A DNA stretch of 64,000 nucleotides from Erythrophleum ivorense (taxonomy: Eukaryota; Streptophyta; Magnoliopsida; Fabales; Fabaceae): assembly GCA_026724425.1 (NCBI GenBank), contig JAIUCV010000118.1, positions 2,467,294-2,531,293 of the forward strand, read 5' to 3'. Shown here piece after piece: positions 12,640-25,493 of this stretch (within the stretch, counting starts at the first letter, position 1; every line of letters starts with the position of its first letter). The notes under the pieces were generated by a model. The model was not told where the DNA came from. It made no database searches and worked only from the letters and a program-made list of their open reading frames with translations. The translations under genes and the position numbers were made by a program.

Positions 12640-13020
12640 TGCATTTTTAGTCGCTAAATTTTACATAATATATTTTTATTTCTTAACTTAATTTAATTCC
12701 AATTTAGTCTATTAATTTTACTTTATATTTTACTTTTATCTATTAATTTCATTGGATTCTAATTTGATCCCTTATCTTTACTACAAGTTTCATGTTCATT
12801 CTTTAATTTCTTTCGTTCTAATTTAGTCCATTTTATTTATTTCAAGTTTCACTTTTATTTCTTAGTTTAAAGGTAAGAGACTATATTGGAACAAAATAAA
12901 ATAAAAAGATAAAAGTGAAACATAAAATAAAGTTAAAAGTTTAAATTAAAAAAAAACAAACTTAAGGATAAAAGTGATATCCAAAGTAAGTTAAGAGATC
13001 AAAAGTATATTTTACCCAAT
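12640..13020. mobile_element. Foldback MITE-like element
   Basis: The left half reads TTAGTCGCTAAATTTTAC...TTTCTTAACTTAATTTAATTCC and holds repeated CAATTTAGTC / CTAATTTGATC blocks. The right half gives the complement (AAGTTAAGAGATCAAAAG, TATTTTACCC near 13015; GTAAGAGACTATATTGGAAC at about 12872). This is the common plant foldback layout with repeated TTAGTCYNTTA blocks. No coding capacity; ends approximate. Confidence 0.55.
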
Positions 13021-13360
13021 TAATTAAGTTTTTTTAATTTTTAACTCAATAAATAACAATGAATTAAAAGTTTTAAGAAACTTATTTTGAATTTAAAAAA
13101 AAATCATATTATCCTTAAAGGTATTTTGTTTAAAATGGGTTTATTGTAAGATATCTTTTAGTTTCATAAAAAGATGGTGTAGTTTCTCAAAATAGAGGAA
13201 GGAACCTTGTAATTAAGACATCTCTCAAAAAAATAAATAATATTTTATCCAAAATTTTAAGTTGATATAATGAATATGTCCTAAAATAGTATGAAGAACA
13301 TATGCTTTGTTGGCATTGAAAATATGACAAAATAAAAATGAGGGAGCTTATTGAAGAGAA

Positions 13361-13698
13361 TGTATTGCTTATAACCTGTATAGGGTACAAGTTCTTTCAT
13401 TTAAAAGCTAAGGGAAAACGAAGGATGTCCATAGCCATTGATGTACAATGATCTTTTTAACAATTTGGATTCTTTATAGTAAGGAATAAAAGGTATGGAA
13501 CCCGCTACTTAATCCTTTCTCTCTCGTATTACACAAAATAAAAATGAAAAAACTTCGTCTATTAAAAAAAATAACGTATTGGTTAGAGCTTATATGGGAT
13601 ATAAATTCTTTCATTTTATGAGTTAAGAGTATAAAAAAGGCAGCTTGTAACAGCCTTTGTTCAATGATCTTATTAGCAATTTTTATTCTTTGCAATAA
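13361..13698. repeat. Diverged direct repeat (two ~125-bp copies)
   Basis: Copy 1 lies at about 13361-13483 and copy 2 at about 13571-13698. Shared blocks are GTATTG.TTATA, TTCTTTCATTT, CATTG/CTTTGT..CAATGATCTT and AGCAATTTTTATTCTTTGCA against ACAATTTGGATTCTTTATAG. No coding sense was seen in either copy. Confidence 0.45.
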
Positions 13699-13895
13699 CC
13701 ACACAACGAGTAGCTAAAAAAGAGAAATGAATAAGGGGTGTAGGGTGTTGTATATGTTGGGCACATTGCTTGTTCTTTTCTCTTCCCCTAATGCATGTTG
13801 TGTGGTATAAGAGAAGATTTACAGTGCCTTTTTAGTAAGGTAATTAGTTCCATGGGATAATGAATGTTACTAAAGTTTTGTATGAATCAAGCATC

Positions 13896-13898
<3 letters not shown>

Positions 13899-13924
<26 letters not shown>
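13899..13924. repeat. (TA)n microsatellite
   Basis: About 13 TA units followed by a T run. Confidence 0.9.
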
Positions 13925-13933
<9 letters not shown>

Positions 13934-14419
13934 TAGAGTCTGTGTCAACTAACAACTTTTTAGAGTTATGCAAGGTTGCTCAGTAATATAGGTCTTGATA
14001 ATGTGAATTGATTGTACTGGGCTTATAAATATATTAGACTTATAAACCACCTATGACAATATTTATATGTTTTATTTTTGTGCAACAACCATGGAAATGC
14101 CATAGTCATCATATGCTTTGTGACAAGGAAAACAAAAAGTGCAAGCATCATACGATTCAAATTCCTCCGCCTTGTTCAACCAATTGCTTAACCATATTAC
14201 CGGTTCAACGCTTTGACGCAAATTATACCAAGAACATGAAAAGCTCAAATTCGTTGGATTATTCTCAAAATTTGTGTGCATTAATAAAATATTATTATAC
14301 ACAAATCTAAAAAATAATCCAACATTTGAAATGCTTGAACTCCCTATCATAACCCATGGTAATGTTGTTGATCATAGTCTCCCACTCATGAACTTTCAAG
14401 AACTCTCTATTGTTCTGAA

Positions 14420-14462
<43 letters not shown>
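14420..14462. repeat. Compound (CT)n(CA)n microsatellite
   Basis: About 12 CT units run directly into about ten CA units. No gene was found within several kilobases. Confidence 0.9.
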
Positions 14463-14642
14463 ATATATAAAAATAAAATGAATTGCATAATAATGTTTTA
14501 AAACTATTTATGAGTTTTACTTTTTTTTTTCAATTTTTTTTCACATTGACATAAGTCTCATGTAATTGCATAGGACCCACATCTAGTTTAAATATAATTT
14601 CTTAAAAGATTATTTGAAAAGCATATCACTCATTATATTTTA

Positions 14643-14667
14643 TAATAATAATAATAATAATAATAAA
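14643..14667. repeat. (TAA)n microsatellite
   Basis: About eight ATA/TAA units in AT-rich intergenic DNA. Confidence 0.9.
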
Positions 14668-17282
14668 GGTATCTTATTATTCTTTTAATTGAAAGATGCC
14701 CTAACTATATAGTCCTGTTTATGTTTTGAAAATACACATTATCTTCTCTTAAAATTAAATGATGCATTATATTTATCACTGCAATAAAAAAAAAAGCTAC
14801 AATTACATTTATTTTAACTAAAATATCTTTATATATATTACTTTACAATAAGTATTAAATACATATTTGATTAATATAAAATAGTCAATTTTATAAATTT
14901 AAAAATTATAAAATATTTGATAAAAATAAATTTTAAAAAGAATATATTCACAAAATAAGTTTTTAAATTTAAACTAATTTATAGATTATATTTTAATTTC
15001 AAGAACAACAATTATATTAAATATATATTAATAAACATATGTGTTACCGTAAATTTAATAAAATTTTAGAATAAATTAAATTTATGGTTCTCAACCCAAA
15101 ATAAAAAAAAATAGAATAAAAATTGTAACAATATATTTTAATAAGTTATCAAGAATTTATACTTAATACTCTGTTACTTAGCTGCAATCACCCACATAGT
15201 AATTGTCTACTTAGGATGATAATGACTAGGTATGAGTATGTGTTATATCTCTAAAATTGTAGAAAAATATTTTTCTCATCAAGGATCATACTCTAACCGA
15301 TAACGAACTCAAGCTCCATCACATTTTTTTTTTATTGAATCCTTAAACCTACAAATTTAGATTCATGTAGCTAACAACTTTTTTTTTTTAAGTTGAGATT
15401 TATTTACATAAAATATATTCATATAAAATCATAACAAAGAATAAAATATCTTCAACAATCATTAATATAGTTCGAAACACACCAATTTTTTTTTGGGTTT
15501 TTTAATTATTTTTTAACATAATAAATTATTGTTGTTGTTATTTCCTAGGGAATTGAGGGTCAATTCCTAATTAAGTTATTTCTTTTAATAGTTTTTTTGT
15601 AATTAAAAAATGTTTAAAATGTCTGTATATTATGTACTTTTAAAAAAATACTTGTGATTTTTTAAGATGTGTTACTAAAAGCATATATACTAGGGCATAC
15701 TTCTAACAGATTTTTGTACTTTTTGTTCATCAAATATTAAAATTACTTTTACATGTTTACAAAAATGACACTAGTATACCATTAATCTTTTAATTATATG
15801 TAAATTGTAGATGTAGAGCACCTGCAACACTAAATTAAGGTTAAGCCATACGAAGAAATTTAATGATAAAGAATTTGAGTGGTTTGTAAACTATTTTAGA
15901 ATTTTTGGTACTTAAACTAGAATTTGGGACTTTTGAACTTTATTGGTGTCAACCCTCATATGGGGCTGAAAATCTGGCCCATGGACTACCCAACATTTTG
16001 AAAGCAAGTCTGTGCCAGCCCACCTGACACGCCAACCAAATACACAATGCCAAGAGCACATAAAAAAAAGGTTTTGAACAATCATATGTTCATAAAAAAT
16101 AATCAAACGAAAAATTATTATTGCAAAAGAATTGAGGGGGAAAAACGAATTAATTTATAAACTTAAATATTTTCAGTCAACAAGAATTAGGTCAATTGAT
16201 AAATGTTGGTCTAATGATCTTTAATTTGATTCTCGATATTTTATTAGTATGCATTCATTAATTACAGTGTGCATTGTTTTAGAATTAAAATAATTTATCT
16301 AACTTCTAATTTTTTTTACAAAAAATTTAAAATTATTTCATAGTAGATATAAAAAGTGTAGGCATTTGCATATGAACAAGTGGCGTAATAATTCAATTTT
16401 TTTCACATAAGTGTTATTATAAATTGTGTTTAAAGCATCGATTATTCAAAGCGATTTTATCTAAAATTGAGTGATAAAGTCCAACTGAAATCACTTGAAT
16501 TCAAATACATGATCCCATTAATCTTTTGCATAAAATTACTGAAATTTTGTATAAATAACAATACCGTAGTTAATATTATTTTTGTTACTTTATCAGTTCA
16601 AATATTTATGATTTGTTAGTGGAGATCAGTTTATAGAATATATTTTTTTTCTTTGGTTTATTACAAGTATGAGGATAATTTTTTATTCTTCTTTGCCATG
16701 AGTGTATGCATATAATAAGTAGAGCAAAAAACAGAAAAAATTAATAAATAATTCTTGTGTATTATTGTTGCACATATCAACACCTCATTGTCATTGTTGA
16801 CCATTGACAATGAAAGTCTTTTTTTAATTAGTTTAATTTATATTATGATTTACATCATATGCTTAAAATTAAAGCAATTTTCTAATGGAAGTTTTGAGAA
16901 GCTGTTTATAAAAGCCTTTCGTCTTTACCAATGGATTCTCTAAATTGGATTCTCATACTGTTTTTAACAGATATTTTCATTGGATTATTCTCTTTTTTAA
17001 AATTTTGAATTAAATATAAAAGTTGGAATCGTGGCTAACAACAATCTTATTATATTTGACTCTCTTATTGACATTTGTCACATTTTAGAATAGCTGCATT
17101 TTAAATTTATTACTACTACAAGAAAGCTGGTAATTTGAGAGAAAGTTTTGAAACGAAATTTTTTTCGTCTTAATTAGACATTATTTTATTTCTGATCTGC
17201 AGAAAAAATAAAATAATTTGCTGTGAAAAAGTATTAAAATTTGAAACAGAATTTAAGACAAATTTTTTTGTCTTAAAAAAGT
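14668..17282. other. AT-rich intergenic DNA
   Basis: I see no gene or defined element. Several T8-T10 runs and short ORFs only. Confidence 0.5.
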
Positions 17283-17850
17283 TCTCAGATTTTTTCCAAA
17301 CTTTATAAGGTTAATTTTTAAAACTTAACAGGTTATGTATATAATGGTTTGTACACTCATTTATAACACTATTACCGCTAGTCTATTCCTTTCAGTACGG
17401 TGATTACATCGTCACGAGTCCTCACATTTATTTCGTTCAGTTTTGTTCATTTGCGTCACTAACTCTCCTTCCAAATATAGTAAAGATGTAAGATTTAAGT
17501 TAAATATATTTATATTTAAAAATTTTAAAACTTAAAATTATTTTTAAAAATTTTAATTAGAGGTTTTTAATTATATTTTTTATGTAATTTAAATTTTTAA
17601 TTTTAACATTTTTTAAAATAATTTTACAATTTAAAATCTTTATGTATAAATATTTTTAATTTAGAATCATTAACTTCATTATCTCAGATTTTTTCCAAAC
17701 TTTATAAGGCTAATTTTTAAAACTTAACAGGTTATATATATAATGACATGTACACTCATTTATAACATTATTACTATTGGCCTATCCCTTTCAGTACGGT
17801 GATTACATCATCACAAGTCCTCACATTCATTTTTGTCAATTTGCGTCATT
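17283..17850. repeat. ~175-bp direct duplication flanking an AT-rich palindromic insert
   Basis: Copy 1 (17283-17460) and copy 2 (17682-17850) share long blocks such as TCTCAGATTTTTTCCAAACT, TTTTTAAAACTTAACAGGTT and CTTTCAGTACGGTGATTACA with few differences. The 220 bp between them is almost pure A/T and reads similarly on both strands (TTAAATATATTTATATTTAA against the reverse complement of the right side), like a small AT-rich foldback element. This could be a tandem duplication interrupted by an insertion. Confidence 0.65.
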
Positions 17851-18411
17851 TAGGTTGCGTTTTGGTAGGAAGATTAGAGGAGAAAAAAAGAGAAGAAAGG
17901 AGAAAAACAGAGTTTCCTTTTGTTCGACTCAAGGAAAAAATAAAGGAGAGAGAGTAAGAAAAAAAAAGCATCGTGAGATTCACGTAAAAAATTTTTTTAT
18001 GAATATGAAGAGATGAAAGAAAAAAAATATCTCGACAATAATTTTTTTTTTAAATTATCCTTTCTTGCTCTTCCTTTTATGCCTTTTTTTATAAATGGTT
18101 ATACAAACTATGTTATCTTTTTTCATTTTGTGTAGAACTCTCCTATTTTGACCAGAGGCTTTGATTTGTTCTTGCAACCATTGCACGTGAAGTTATAAAA
18201 AGATACAAATAAATTAGTTGACACCTAAGTAAGGATAAAATTAAAAGAATTTTGTCTTCCACGTGAAGGATCAGAAAATAAGCTGAAAATGATAAAAAGA
18301 TGAAAATGAAGAATCTTGCCACATGATAAGGAAAGAAATGAGGACGATATGCTTGTCACATAAGTGAAGACAAATAAATTGATAAACCTTCATTACCCAT
18401 GTGAATGTATT

Positions 18412-18449
18412 GTAGGAAGTAAAACCTTTCCCAAGTATTTAGTTGTTCC
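18412..18449 (+). repeat. Short dispersed repeat, copy 1
   Basis: About 36 bp (TAGGAAGTAAAACCTTTCCC and on through AAGTATTTAGTTGTT) recur at 19551-19586 with one change. The second copy lies just 5' of the exon-like segment at 19631, so this may be an old partial duplicate of that gene's 5' region. Confidence 0.6.
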
Positions 18450-19550
18450 TACATTTAAATTATATTTAATCCCACCATACGTAGTGATTGCATTAGCAGT
18501 TCCTTATCAAAATGATAAGCTTTATATTTCCCGATTTCTTATTGAAGTTAGGGTTGCCCATGTTCTTGGTGAATCTTGAGGCCGCAAGGAGTTGAATTCT
18601 GAAAAACTTGCCCACAAAATATAATGAATGGGTACAAACCAAAATAAAAGAATTGCCACCCATTTCAATATCTTCTTTTTGGCCCCAGTAAACAAAGTGA
18701 AAAACGATAACTCTCAAATCTCATGCAATAATAATGAAATTAGATCACACACCAAAAAGAATCCTCGGTAACGTTAGTTTATTCTTCTTGTGTTTTTATT
18801 CCCATTTAGAAATTTATTCATCTATATTAAAAAGAAAAATTTTAGGAATTTTTTTTAAACAACCTGTCTCTAGAAAATTACTGCAAAGGCATCTAATTGC
18901 TAAATATATAGATAAATTATTTATTTGGTGGGATGATATAAAGAGAAAACAAATGTAAAAAGTAAATCTATAAAATAAGAAATAATTTTTATAACTTCAT
19001 TTTTAAAAAAACAATAAAAAGAATCAAATATTATTAAATAATAATTACAAGAATATAACAAATATTACACACAATGAAAAAAAAAATATTGTGTAATCTA
19101 TTGATAGCTAAAAGCATAAATAATTAATACATATTATTTATATTAAATAAGTATAATAAGTAAAGAATATGTTAAAAAATTGTGCAATCTATTTTTGCAT
19201 ATATTATAGCTTAATCATAAAAATATTGTCTGTTAAAGTTTTAAAAAATTAAGAAAGAATTGAAATTAACTTTGCAATATAACCCTCTTAGCAAAAATAG
19301 AATTAATTTGAAAATTCTAAAAATTAGAACGTGTTTCAACAAAGGCTAGACTATACAACGAAACGACATGGAATCGGAGGCAGAAGGACAGTGAAGAAGT
19401 CAAACGACGTCGAAAAGCACAGTCATCATTCAGGTATCGCATTTGGGTTTTGGTGAAACAGTTTGTAAGCATAAGTCCAAAAATGCATTACTGTCAACTT
19501 TCTTGTTTCTCCATCAATTTGTGTGGCTTGGCAGATTGGGCATTTACCAG

Positions 19551-19586
19551 GTAGGAAGCAAAACCTTTCCCAAGTATTTAGTTGTT
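19551..19586 (+). repeat. Short dispersed repeat, copy 2
   Basis: Partner of the segment at 18412. It lies about 45 bp upstream of the ATG of the exon-like segment at 19634. Confidence 0.6.
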
Positions 19587-19633
19587 TGTTCCCAATTTTA
19601 TTACTTTGATCAAGTATTCGAGTTGTATACATG

Positions 19634-21766
19634 AACTCTGTTGTCCAACTCCAGAATAGAGAACGTACTAAGCTCACATTGGCCGAATATCTCATTTCTG
19701 TGGGTCGGGTTTGGTTGAGGTTTGTGCCTTCCCTTCCCTTTTTATTTTTCTATGCTGCTAACATGTGTATATATATCAATAATGTCATAAATTGTTCAGT
19801 TTCAATGTGAGTAAGAAGTCTCATATATATTAAAAAAAAAACTATGTAATGGTTATATAAGTGAATTAACCTATAAATTTAATATCTTAAGATTTTGAGT
19901 TAAGGTATACTGTCAAATTTATAAGTACAATTTTTTACAAAACCCAATTGAACAAGATTTTTTGATTAAATATTTGTGTGTAATTAATTGCTATCCTAAG
20001 TAATTAGTTATGAAGGCCTGAGGATTGGTTATGTACAGCTCTTGTATTATTTCTCATTATATCCACAACACTAATTGATGCATCAAATGGTGCTTAAAGG
20101 ACCTCGGATACGGCTTGATTTTTACTGTAATCTATACTTTAGGTTCATAACAATAAGACTGCTGTAAGTGCACTCTACCTATCCAACTGCTATCTCAAGG
20201 TTCTTTTGTTGCAGAACTTTTCGTTAGGGAATTAACCACTAGTGAGATGATAAATGATGCTTCTCAAGGTATCTCATTTGTGTGCAACATTAATGTAGCA
20301 GAATATGGAAGTGACCCTAACAAGTTAAAATTCAATATCTAAAGTTATCCTCATCATGGGCTCCTTTTTCATTTTTCTCTGAGGAGCGAGGAGTTGGATT
20401 AAATTTAAATTTTGAAATATTTAATATAGTTAACATTAGATCTCTATTTAAAATATTTAATGTGTTGGGTATTATATTTAACATTTTAAATTTTAAATAT
20501 AAGAGTGATCTCTATCTCTAAATTACGAATTATAATTTTATCATTATTATGATTTAGTTGTATATGTGGGTGTTTATCCTTTTGCCATATAAATATAAGT
20601 GACTAATAGATGGATCAATTCAATTAATGGTAGGGAGAATTTTTTGTCTGGCAAATTCTTTGAGAGAGACTCTAACTTAGGAAGACAATTTTACCCTACT
20701 TATGTCTATCTAGAAATGTGAAAATGGACTGAATCCATTGGATCAGCTTGATCAATTTAGTGGGTTAGGTTTGTCCACTATTTGAAGAATTATGATGATT
20801 TTTTAACTCAATTCACTTAACCTACTTATTATACATGCCAATTGCATAATTCACACATTGGCCTATTTATTTATTTTTTAATTTCCTTAACCTTTAACAC
20901 CTAATTGATGTGTGATCTGCTCAGAATTTTCTACGCTCTAGATTTGGTTGGTGATTTGTTTCCATTTTGTTTCTTGAATTTTGTAAACAATGACGTTGCT
21001 GCTAAACAAGATTAAAATTTTGTTGATGAAGGTTAAAGTAGTTACTTATATTTGAATGTCTTTTGGAATTTTGAATGTCTATAATATTATTGATGAAACT
21101 CAGAAAGTGTATTTTGTTATTTATTTTTGAATGTATCGAACTTAAACCGTGTTTAACTGATCATATGCAAAATTTTAATCTTTTTAATAGATTTTTGAAT
21201 GTATCTTGAACTTAAACCATGTTTAACTCATATGCAAAATTTTAATCTTTTTGGTAGATTAAACGGGCTGACTTATTAATCCACCTAATAAATCGAGTTT
21301 AAGATCTTGACTTTTTTAGCCAAGTAAGTTTAAACTGATCGACCTATTTAATCTATAATCTGTGATAGAATTAACCCATGTAAGCTGAGCTAACCCATTT
21401 GATAGCTTTATATCTATCATACTATTATCATTTATCAATTAGAAAATTACTTCTGATGTCTTTCCCATTCCGTTGCTTGTTTGTACAAGGGTTCTTACAA
21501 AGCAACCATGAATTATGCATGGAATTAGAATTCTATAGTCCATAATCTGTGGACCAATTAAACCGAAATAAATTGGAAATTAGGGTTTTTTCAGTTCATA
21601 TGTTGTGCGTACTTTGATTAATAAATGCTATCTGCCTTACATGATGTGATCTTTATGGTCACTGATGATTTCTTCTTGCTTTGTTTTTCGCACAGGATGC
21701 CTAACGGGACCGTCACCAGGTGCACATAGTGCTGCTTGTGCTCTTTTAGAGCAAGCAATCAAAGAG
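19634..21766 (+). pseudogene. Unrecognised gene remnant, three exon-like segments
   Basis: Three segments read as protein and are bordered by splice signals. The first begins with ATG at 19634 (MNSVVQLQNRERTKLTLAEY, then LISV) and can leave at GTGG/GTCGGG near 19707. The second, 20215-20268 (54 nt, after TTGCAG and before GTATCT), reads LFVRELTTSEMINDASQ. The third, 21696-21766 (71 nt, after CGCACAG and before GTTGTC), reads CLTGPSPGAHSAACALLEQA. Phases join without a stop, each junction completing a codon (GAA, then GGA). The family is not recognised. No later exon was found before 25 kb, so this is either a truncated copy or the 5' part of a gene with very distant exons. The first donor is weak. 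Confidence 0.4.
21124..21258. repeat. Tandem duplication, 68 + 67 bp
   Basis: Unit 1 (21124-21191) and unit 2 (21192-21258) both read TTTTTGAATGTATC, then GAACTTAAACCNTGTTTAAC, then CATATGCAAAATTTTAATCT. They differ by a few small indels. The tandem lies inside a putative intron of the gene remnant. Confidence 0.8.
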
Positions 21767-22980
21767 GTTGTCTTAAATATTTGTTTTAGAAGGCAAAGTA
21801 TAAGCGGTATTTTGGTAGCAACGAATACAATGCTAGGGTTATTTTTATAAGTTTTATTCATATTTAATCACGGTCAAATTGTTGCTGTTTTTTTTCTTGG
21901 TTTAACAAATAAATTAGAGAGTAAATTTTTCATTTTTAGATCATAACAAACTATTCATCCCTATATTAAGAAAGAAAATTTTGCTTCAGAAAGAAATTTT
22001 CATTTTAGATCTTAAATTGTTATCTTGGATTTGCGAAGAAATGCAAATTCATCTTTTTTTTTTTTTGGGCAATGGAAGGTTTTGCCTTGAAAATTTTTCA
22101 TCCCAAATTTCACCACATACACATTTTATAATGAATTTGTTAAATTTAAGTGTAAAATTAAGTACATATTAATAATTTTAACATATCAAAATTCTTTTAG
22201 AGTTGAGAATATGTCCTTATCCGAGTCTAGATCTTCTGAAATAAAAATTTAATTGAAATGAAAAGAAAAAAAAAAAAGAGAAAGTAAGTCTCATCTCTGA
22301 CATGTGGGTCCCATCTTATGTGGGACTGACCTCTTCCTCTTTTTTTCTCTCCTTCCTTCAGCTGAATAAATTCAGAAGATCTCTCTCCATCCCTGTCCAG
22401 CCATCTTCATCCCTTTATTCTTGATTAAAAAAAAAAAAGCTTCATTCCTATCTCTACAAAAAAAAGAAGAATGTTTCTCTTATGTTCACCCATTTGAGGC
22501 AATTGTGGCAGGTCTTCACCACAAAAAAAAAAAAGAAGGCCAACACTACGTAAGCAATGTAATGGTGAGCGCCCAGATCCCCCATTAATGGCAGTAGGTA
22601 AGGTCATTATCATATTCACTAGGGTATAATATTCCCCTGCAAAAGTTTAATATACATATAAAACATCTATATTGAAGTTAAAATTAAGGTTTTCATATTA
22701 AAATAGATTTAAATCTTTCCATGTAGCACGTAAATCATATAGAGTTAAATACAAAATGATTAATTAGAAATTGAAAATATCACTTACATTGCATTTATGT
22801 CAAGATTGTAAGAGCACAAATGTAGAATTGCTTTTATTAAATAAGGTAAATAACACTTTTTTTTAAAGATATATCCTAATTATATGGCTGTTCCTTTTAT
22901 TTTAAAAAATTACACTTTTGACCCCTGAAACTGAAAGATATACTACGTTTACTTTTTACACAACAAAAGATAAATGAATA
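21767..22980. other. Intergenic DNA
   Basis: A promoter-like, CT-rich stretch at 22280-22400 (GACATGTGGGTCCCATCTTA, then a CTTCCTCTTTTTTTCTC run) is not followed by any coding sequence I can support. The minus-strand ORF at 22425-22619 is low-complexity. Confidence 0.4.
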
Positions 22981-22984
22981 CAAC

Positions 22985-23462
22985 TTCTATTTTCGTTCTT
23001 CACAGATGTAGTAATTCTCAATTTACTTCCTCATAATTACTCGGTTTTGGTTTCTTACAAATAAAATATTTCTCAATATGGTTTCTTATAGGATTATCTT
23101 ATCAATTTAGTCCATCTCATATAGCTATTTCTTAATTTAGTCCTCACAAATAAAATCATTATCAATAATGTCCTTCTATAAATGTATATTTAATTTTGTT
23201 TATGATAGATTAATAGATTAATGATAGATTAATAGATAGATATTATTGACAATTTATGATAGATTAATAGATAGATATTATTGACAATGATTTTATTTGT
23301 GAAAGACTAAATTGATAAATAGCCATATATGAGAGAATTATATAAGGGATTAAATTGATAAATATCTTATTTATGAGAGATCAAATTGAGAATATAATTT
23401 TACGGGAGATTGAATTAAAAAATACTCCATCCATAAGGGACTAATCTATAATTAATCATAAT
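22985..23462. mobile_element. Foldback MITE-like element with internal tandem
   Basis: The left half (about 23000-23200: CAATTTAGTCCATCTCATAT, TAATTTAGTCCTCACAAAT) is the complement of the right half (about 23290-23460: ATTTGTGAAAGACTAAATTG, ATATGAGAGAATTATATAAG, AAGGGACTAATCTATAATTA). The centre, 23212-23290, repeats GATAGATTAATAGATAGATA and TTATTGACAAT in tandem. Same style as the element at 12640. No coding capacity. Confidence 0.55.
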
Positions 23463-23989
23463 TGACCCTCTAATATGTTATCACAATTGCAATGTCCCTT
23501 CTAATTAAAAAAAATTATGCACTATTAAAATAATAATTTAGTTTGCATTTTTGTTTTACTAATTATTTAAATTAAATTTCTCAATAAATATGAAACATTC
23601 TTACTAGTGGAATTTTAATCTTATTTGGAAATGCAGGGCAATTACAAGTGTAGGCAAAGATTATGATAACTAATGCAAATTTTCAATGTCGAAGGCTATT
23701 ATAGAAATTCCATATAGGCTCTATAGCTAAAGTAAAACCTAACCATTGATTCAAATAGGAAAGGTTTACGGCAATGAGCCTAATAGATTAAGGGGTTAAT
23801 TGTGATTTTTTATAAATTAAGAAGGACATTATAATTGGAGGCAAGGTTTGGGGTAAAAATACAATTTTCCCCCAAATTAATATAATAAGGTCTCAATTTT
23901 TAAGATTAAAATCAACTTAATTCAGTGATTTAATCCTTTACCTATACCTTTTTCTTTTGCTCTCAAAACTTTGTATATCCTTTGTAACA

Positions 23990-24020
<31 letters not shown>

Positions 24021-25200
24021 AAACAAATATATGAAGGACACACTGTTGGCACAATTTTTAAGTGTTTGACTTAAATATTTTTAATAAAAATATAATAAGT
24101 ATATATTTTTTAGAATTTAAAATTACATGATTGAGTCTTTTAATTTTTTTAAAATATAATATTTTTATTAGAGAATTTGATAGTAAATATCTGGTGAACC
24201 CTACTCAAATTTAGCCCACACATGAAAATTCTCATACAATGATAGAAACATTTAAAGGGGGTAAGAAAAAGAGATAATATTTCTTCTTAAAAACTTGGAT
24301 TCAATTTTTTAAAGGAATATTCTGAAAATAAAATCTTAAATATACTAAATCGATGTAAAAGAGTATATCTTTAAAGTTAGAAAGAAAATAGCTCAAACAT
24401 ATTTTATTTGAACAAAATCAAAGAATAAGAGAATTGTACTAAAAAAAAAAAAGCAAAATTTTTTTCTAATCTTAAAAGTTTGGGGTTATTGTGAGTTTCA
24501 TCTTAAATATTTATTTTCTATTAATTTTTTTCTATATGTTTATCAAAATTCTTAATATCATTGTAAATATTAACTTGAATCAATGAAAATTGATACACAG
24601 TCATTATAGATAGATTTATGATCATTATGGCATGGTAGAGAAGATTATTCTACCCAATACTATAACTCTAACCATTAAACTACGTTATTTCTATTTCTTT
24701 TTATTTCTAACCCTTTGTTATTCAGCAAAATTTTCTCTTTCATGTTGAAAACCAAAGCTGTTAAAGTTCAGAATTTAGAACTTAGAATTTCACTTGTACA
24801 TGTCTTATTGCATGCCATTAATTTTATAATTTAATTGATAAAATTAATATTCAAATAAAAAATTGACAAATATATGAAATAAAATTTGCACAAAAATAAT
24901 CATTCTCGATGAAATTGACATTAATCCAACGGGGACAAGAAATACTGTATCGGGTAAGGGAATAGTGACACAAAGAAGCAGCTCCTTTTCAAATTTCATA
25001 TTTCAACTTCCTTTGGTTCGGCTGTCCAACTGCTTGTGGTTAAAACGTACTAAATCATCCAACATCATATCCCAAACACATTAGAGGTGTCAAAAAGTCA
25101 AACACAGCCAACCCCCCTCAAAATAACGAAATAAAAGAAATTAAATTAAATTAAAATGAATGAGAGGCTAACATTGCCAGATTGTTTTGTACTTTTGTAA
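23463..25200. other. AT-rich intergenic DNA
   Basis: No gene supported. It holds a compound (TA)n(CA)n microsatellite at 23991-24020. Confidence 0.5.
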
Positions 25201-25493
25201 GGACAGGTCATTTTCTCTATACCCGTACTATCCTCCCAAACACAAATTCTGAAAGGCGCTCTTTTCTCTGCTCTTTAGTTTAGCGCTACCACTCCTACCA
25301 CACCTTTCTCCTGTCTTGACTATGCCTGTGCTTCTGGATTTCCTTCTCTTTGACTATTACTGATTTGTTTCCAAGCAAAGTGATTTGTACAGTTCCCTTC
25401 ATTTTCCTTAAGTTTCTGTCGGATTCGTCGCCTGGTTTACACGATTTTCTCGAGAAAGTTTCGGGTAGAGCCGGAAGCAAAGTTGTTTACTGG
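25201..25493 (+). promoter_or_regulatory. LPAAT leader exon
   Basis: Pyrimidine-rich, GC-richer sequence from about 25250 that ends at a good donor (TACTGG/GTAAGA at 25493/25494). A 13-codon upstream ORF starts with ATG at 25322 and stops at 25361-25363, still in the leader. The transcription start is not determined. Confidence 0.5.

Noticed and set aside
14053..14350. Overlapping ORFs on both strands with several Cys/Trp residues
   Set aside because: No domain, no splice context and no clear coding bias; the minus frame looked slightly protein-like but could not be supported.
22280..22400. Promoter-like CT-rich stretch
   Set aside because: No coding region follows, so there is nothing to attach it to.
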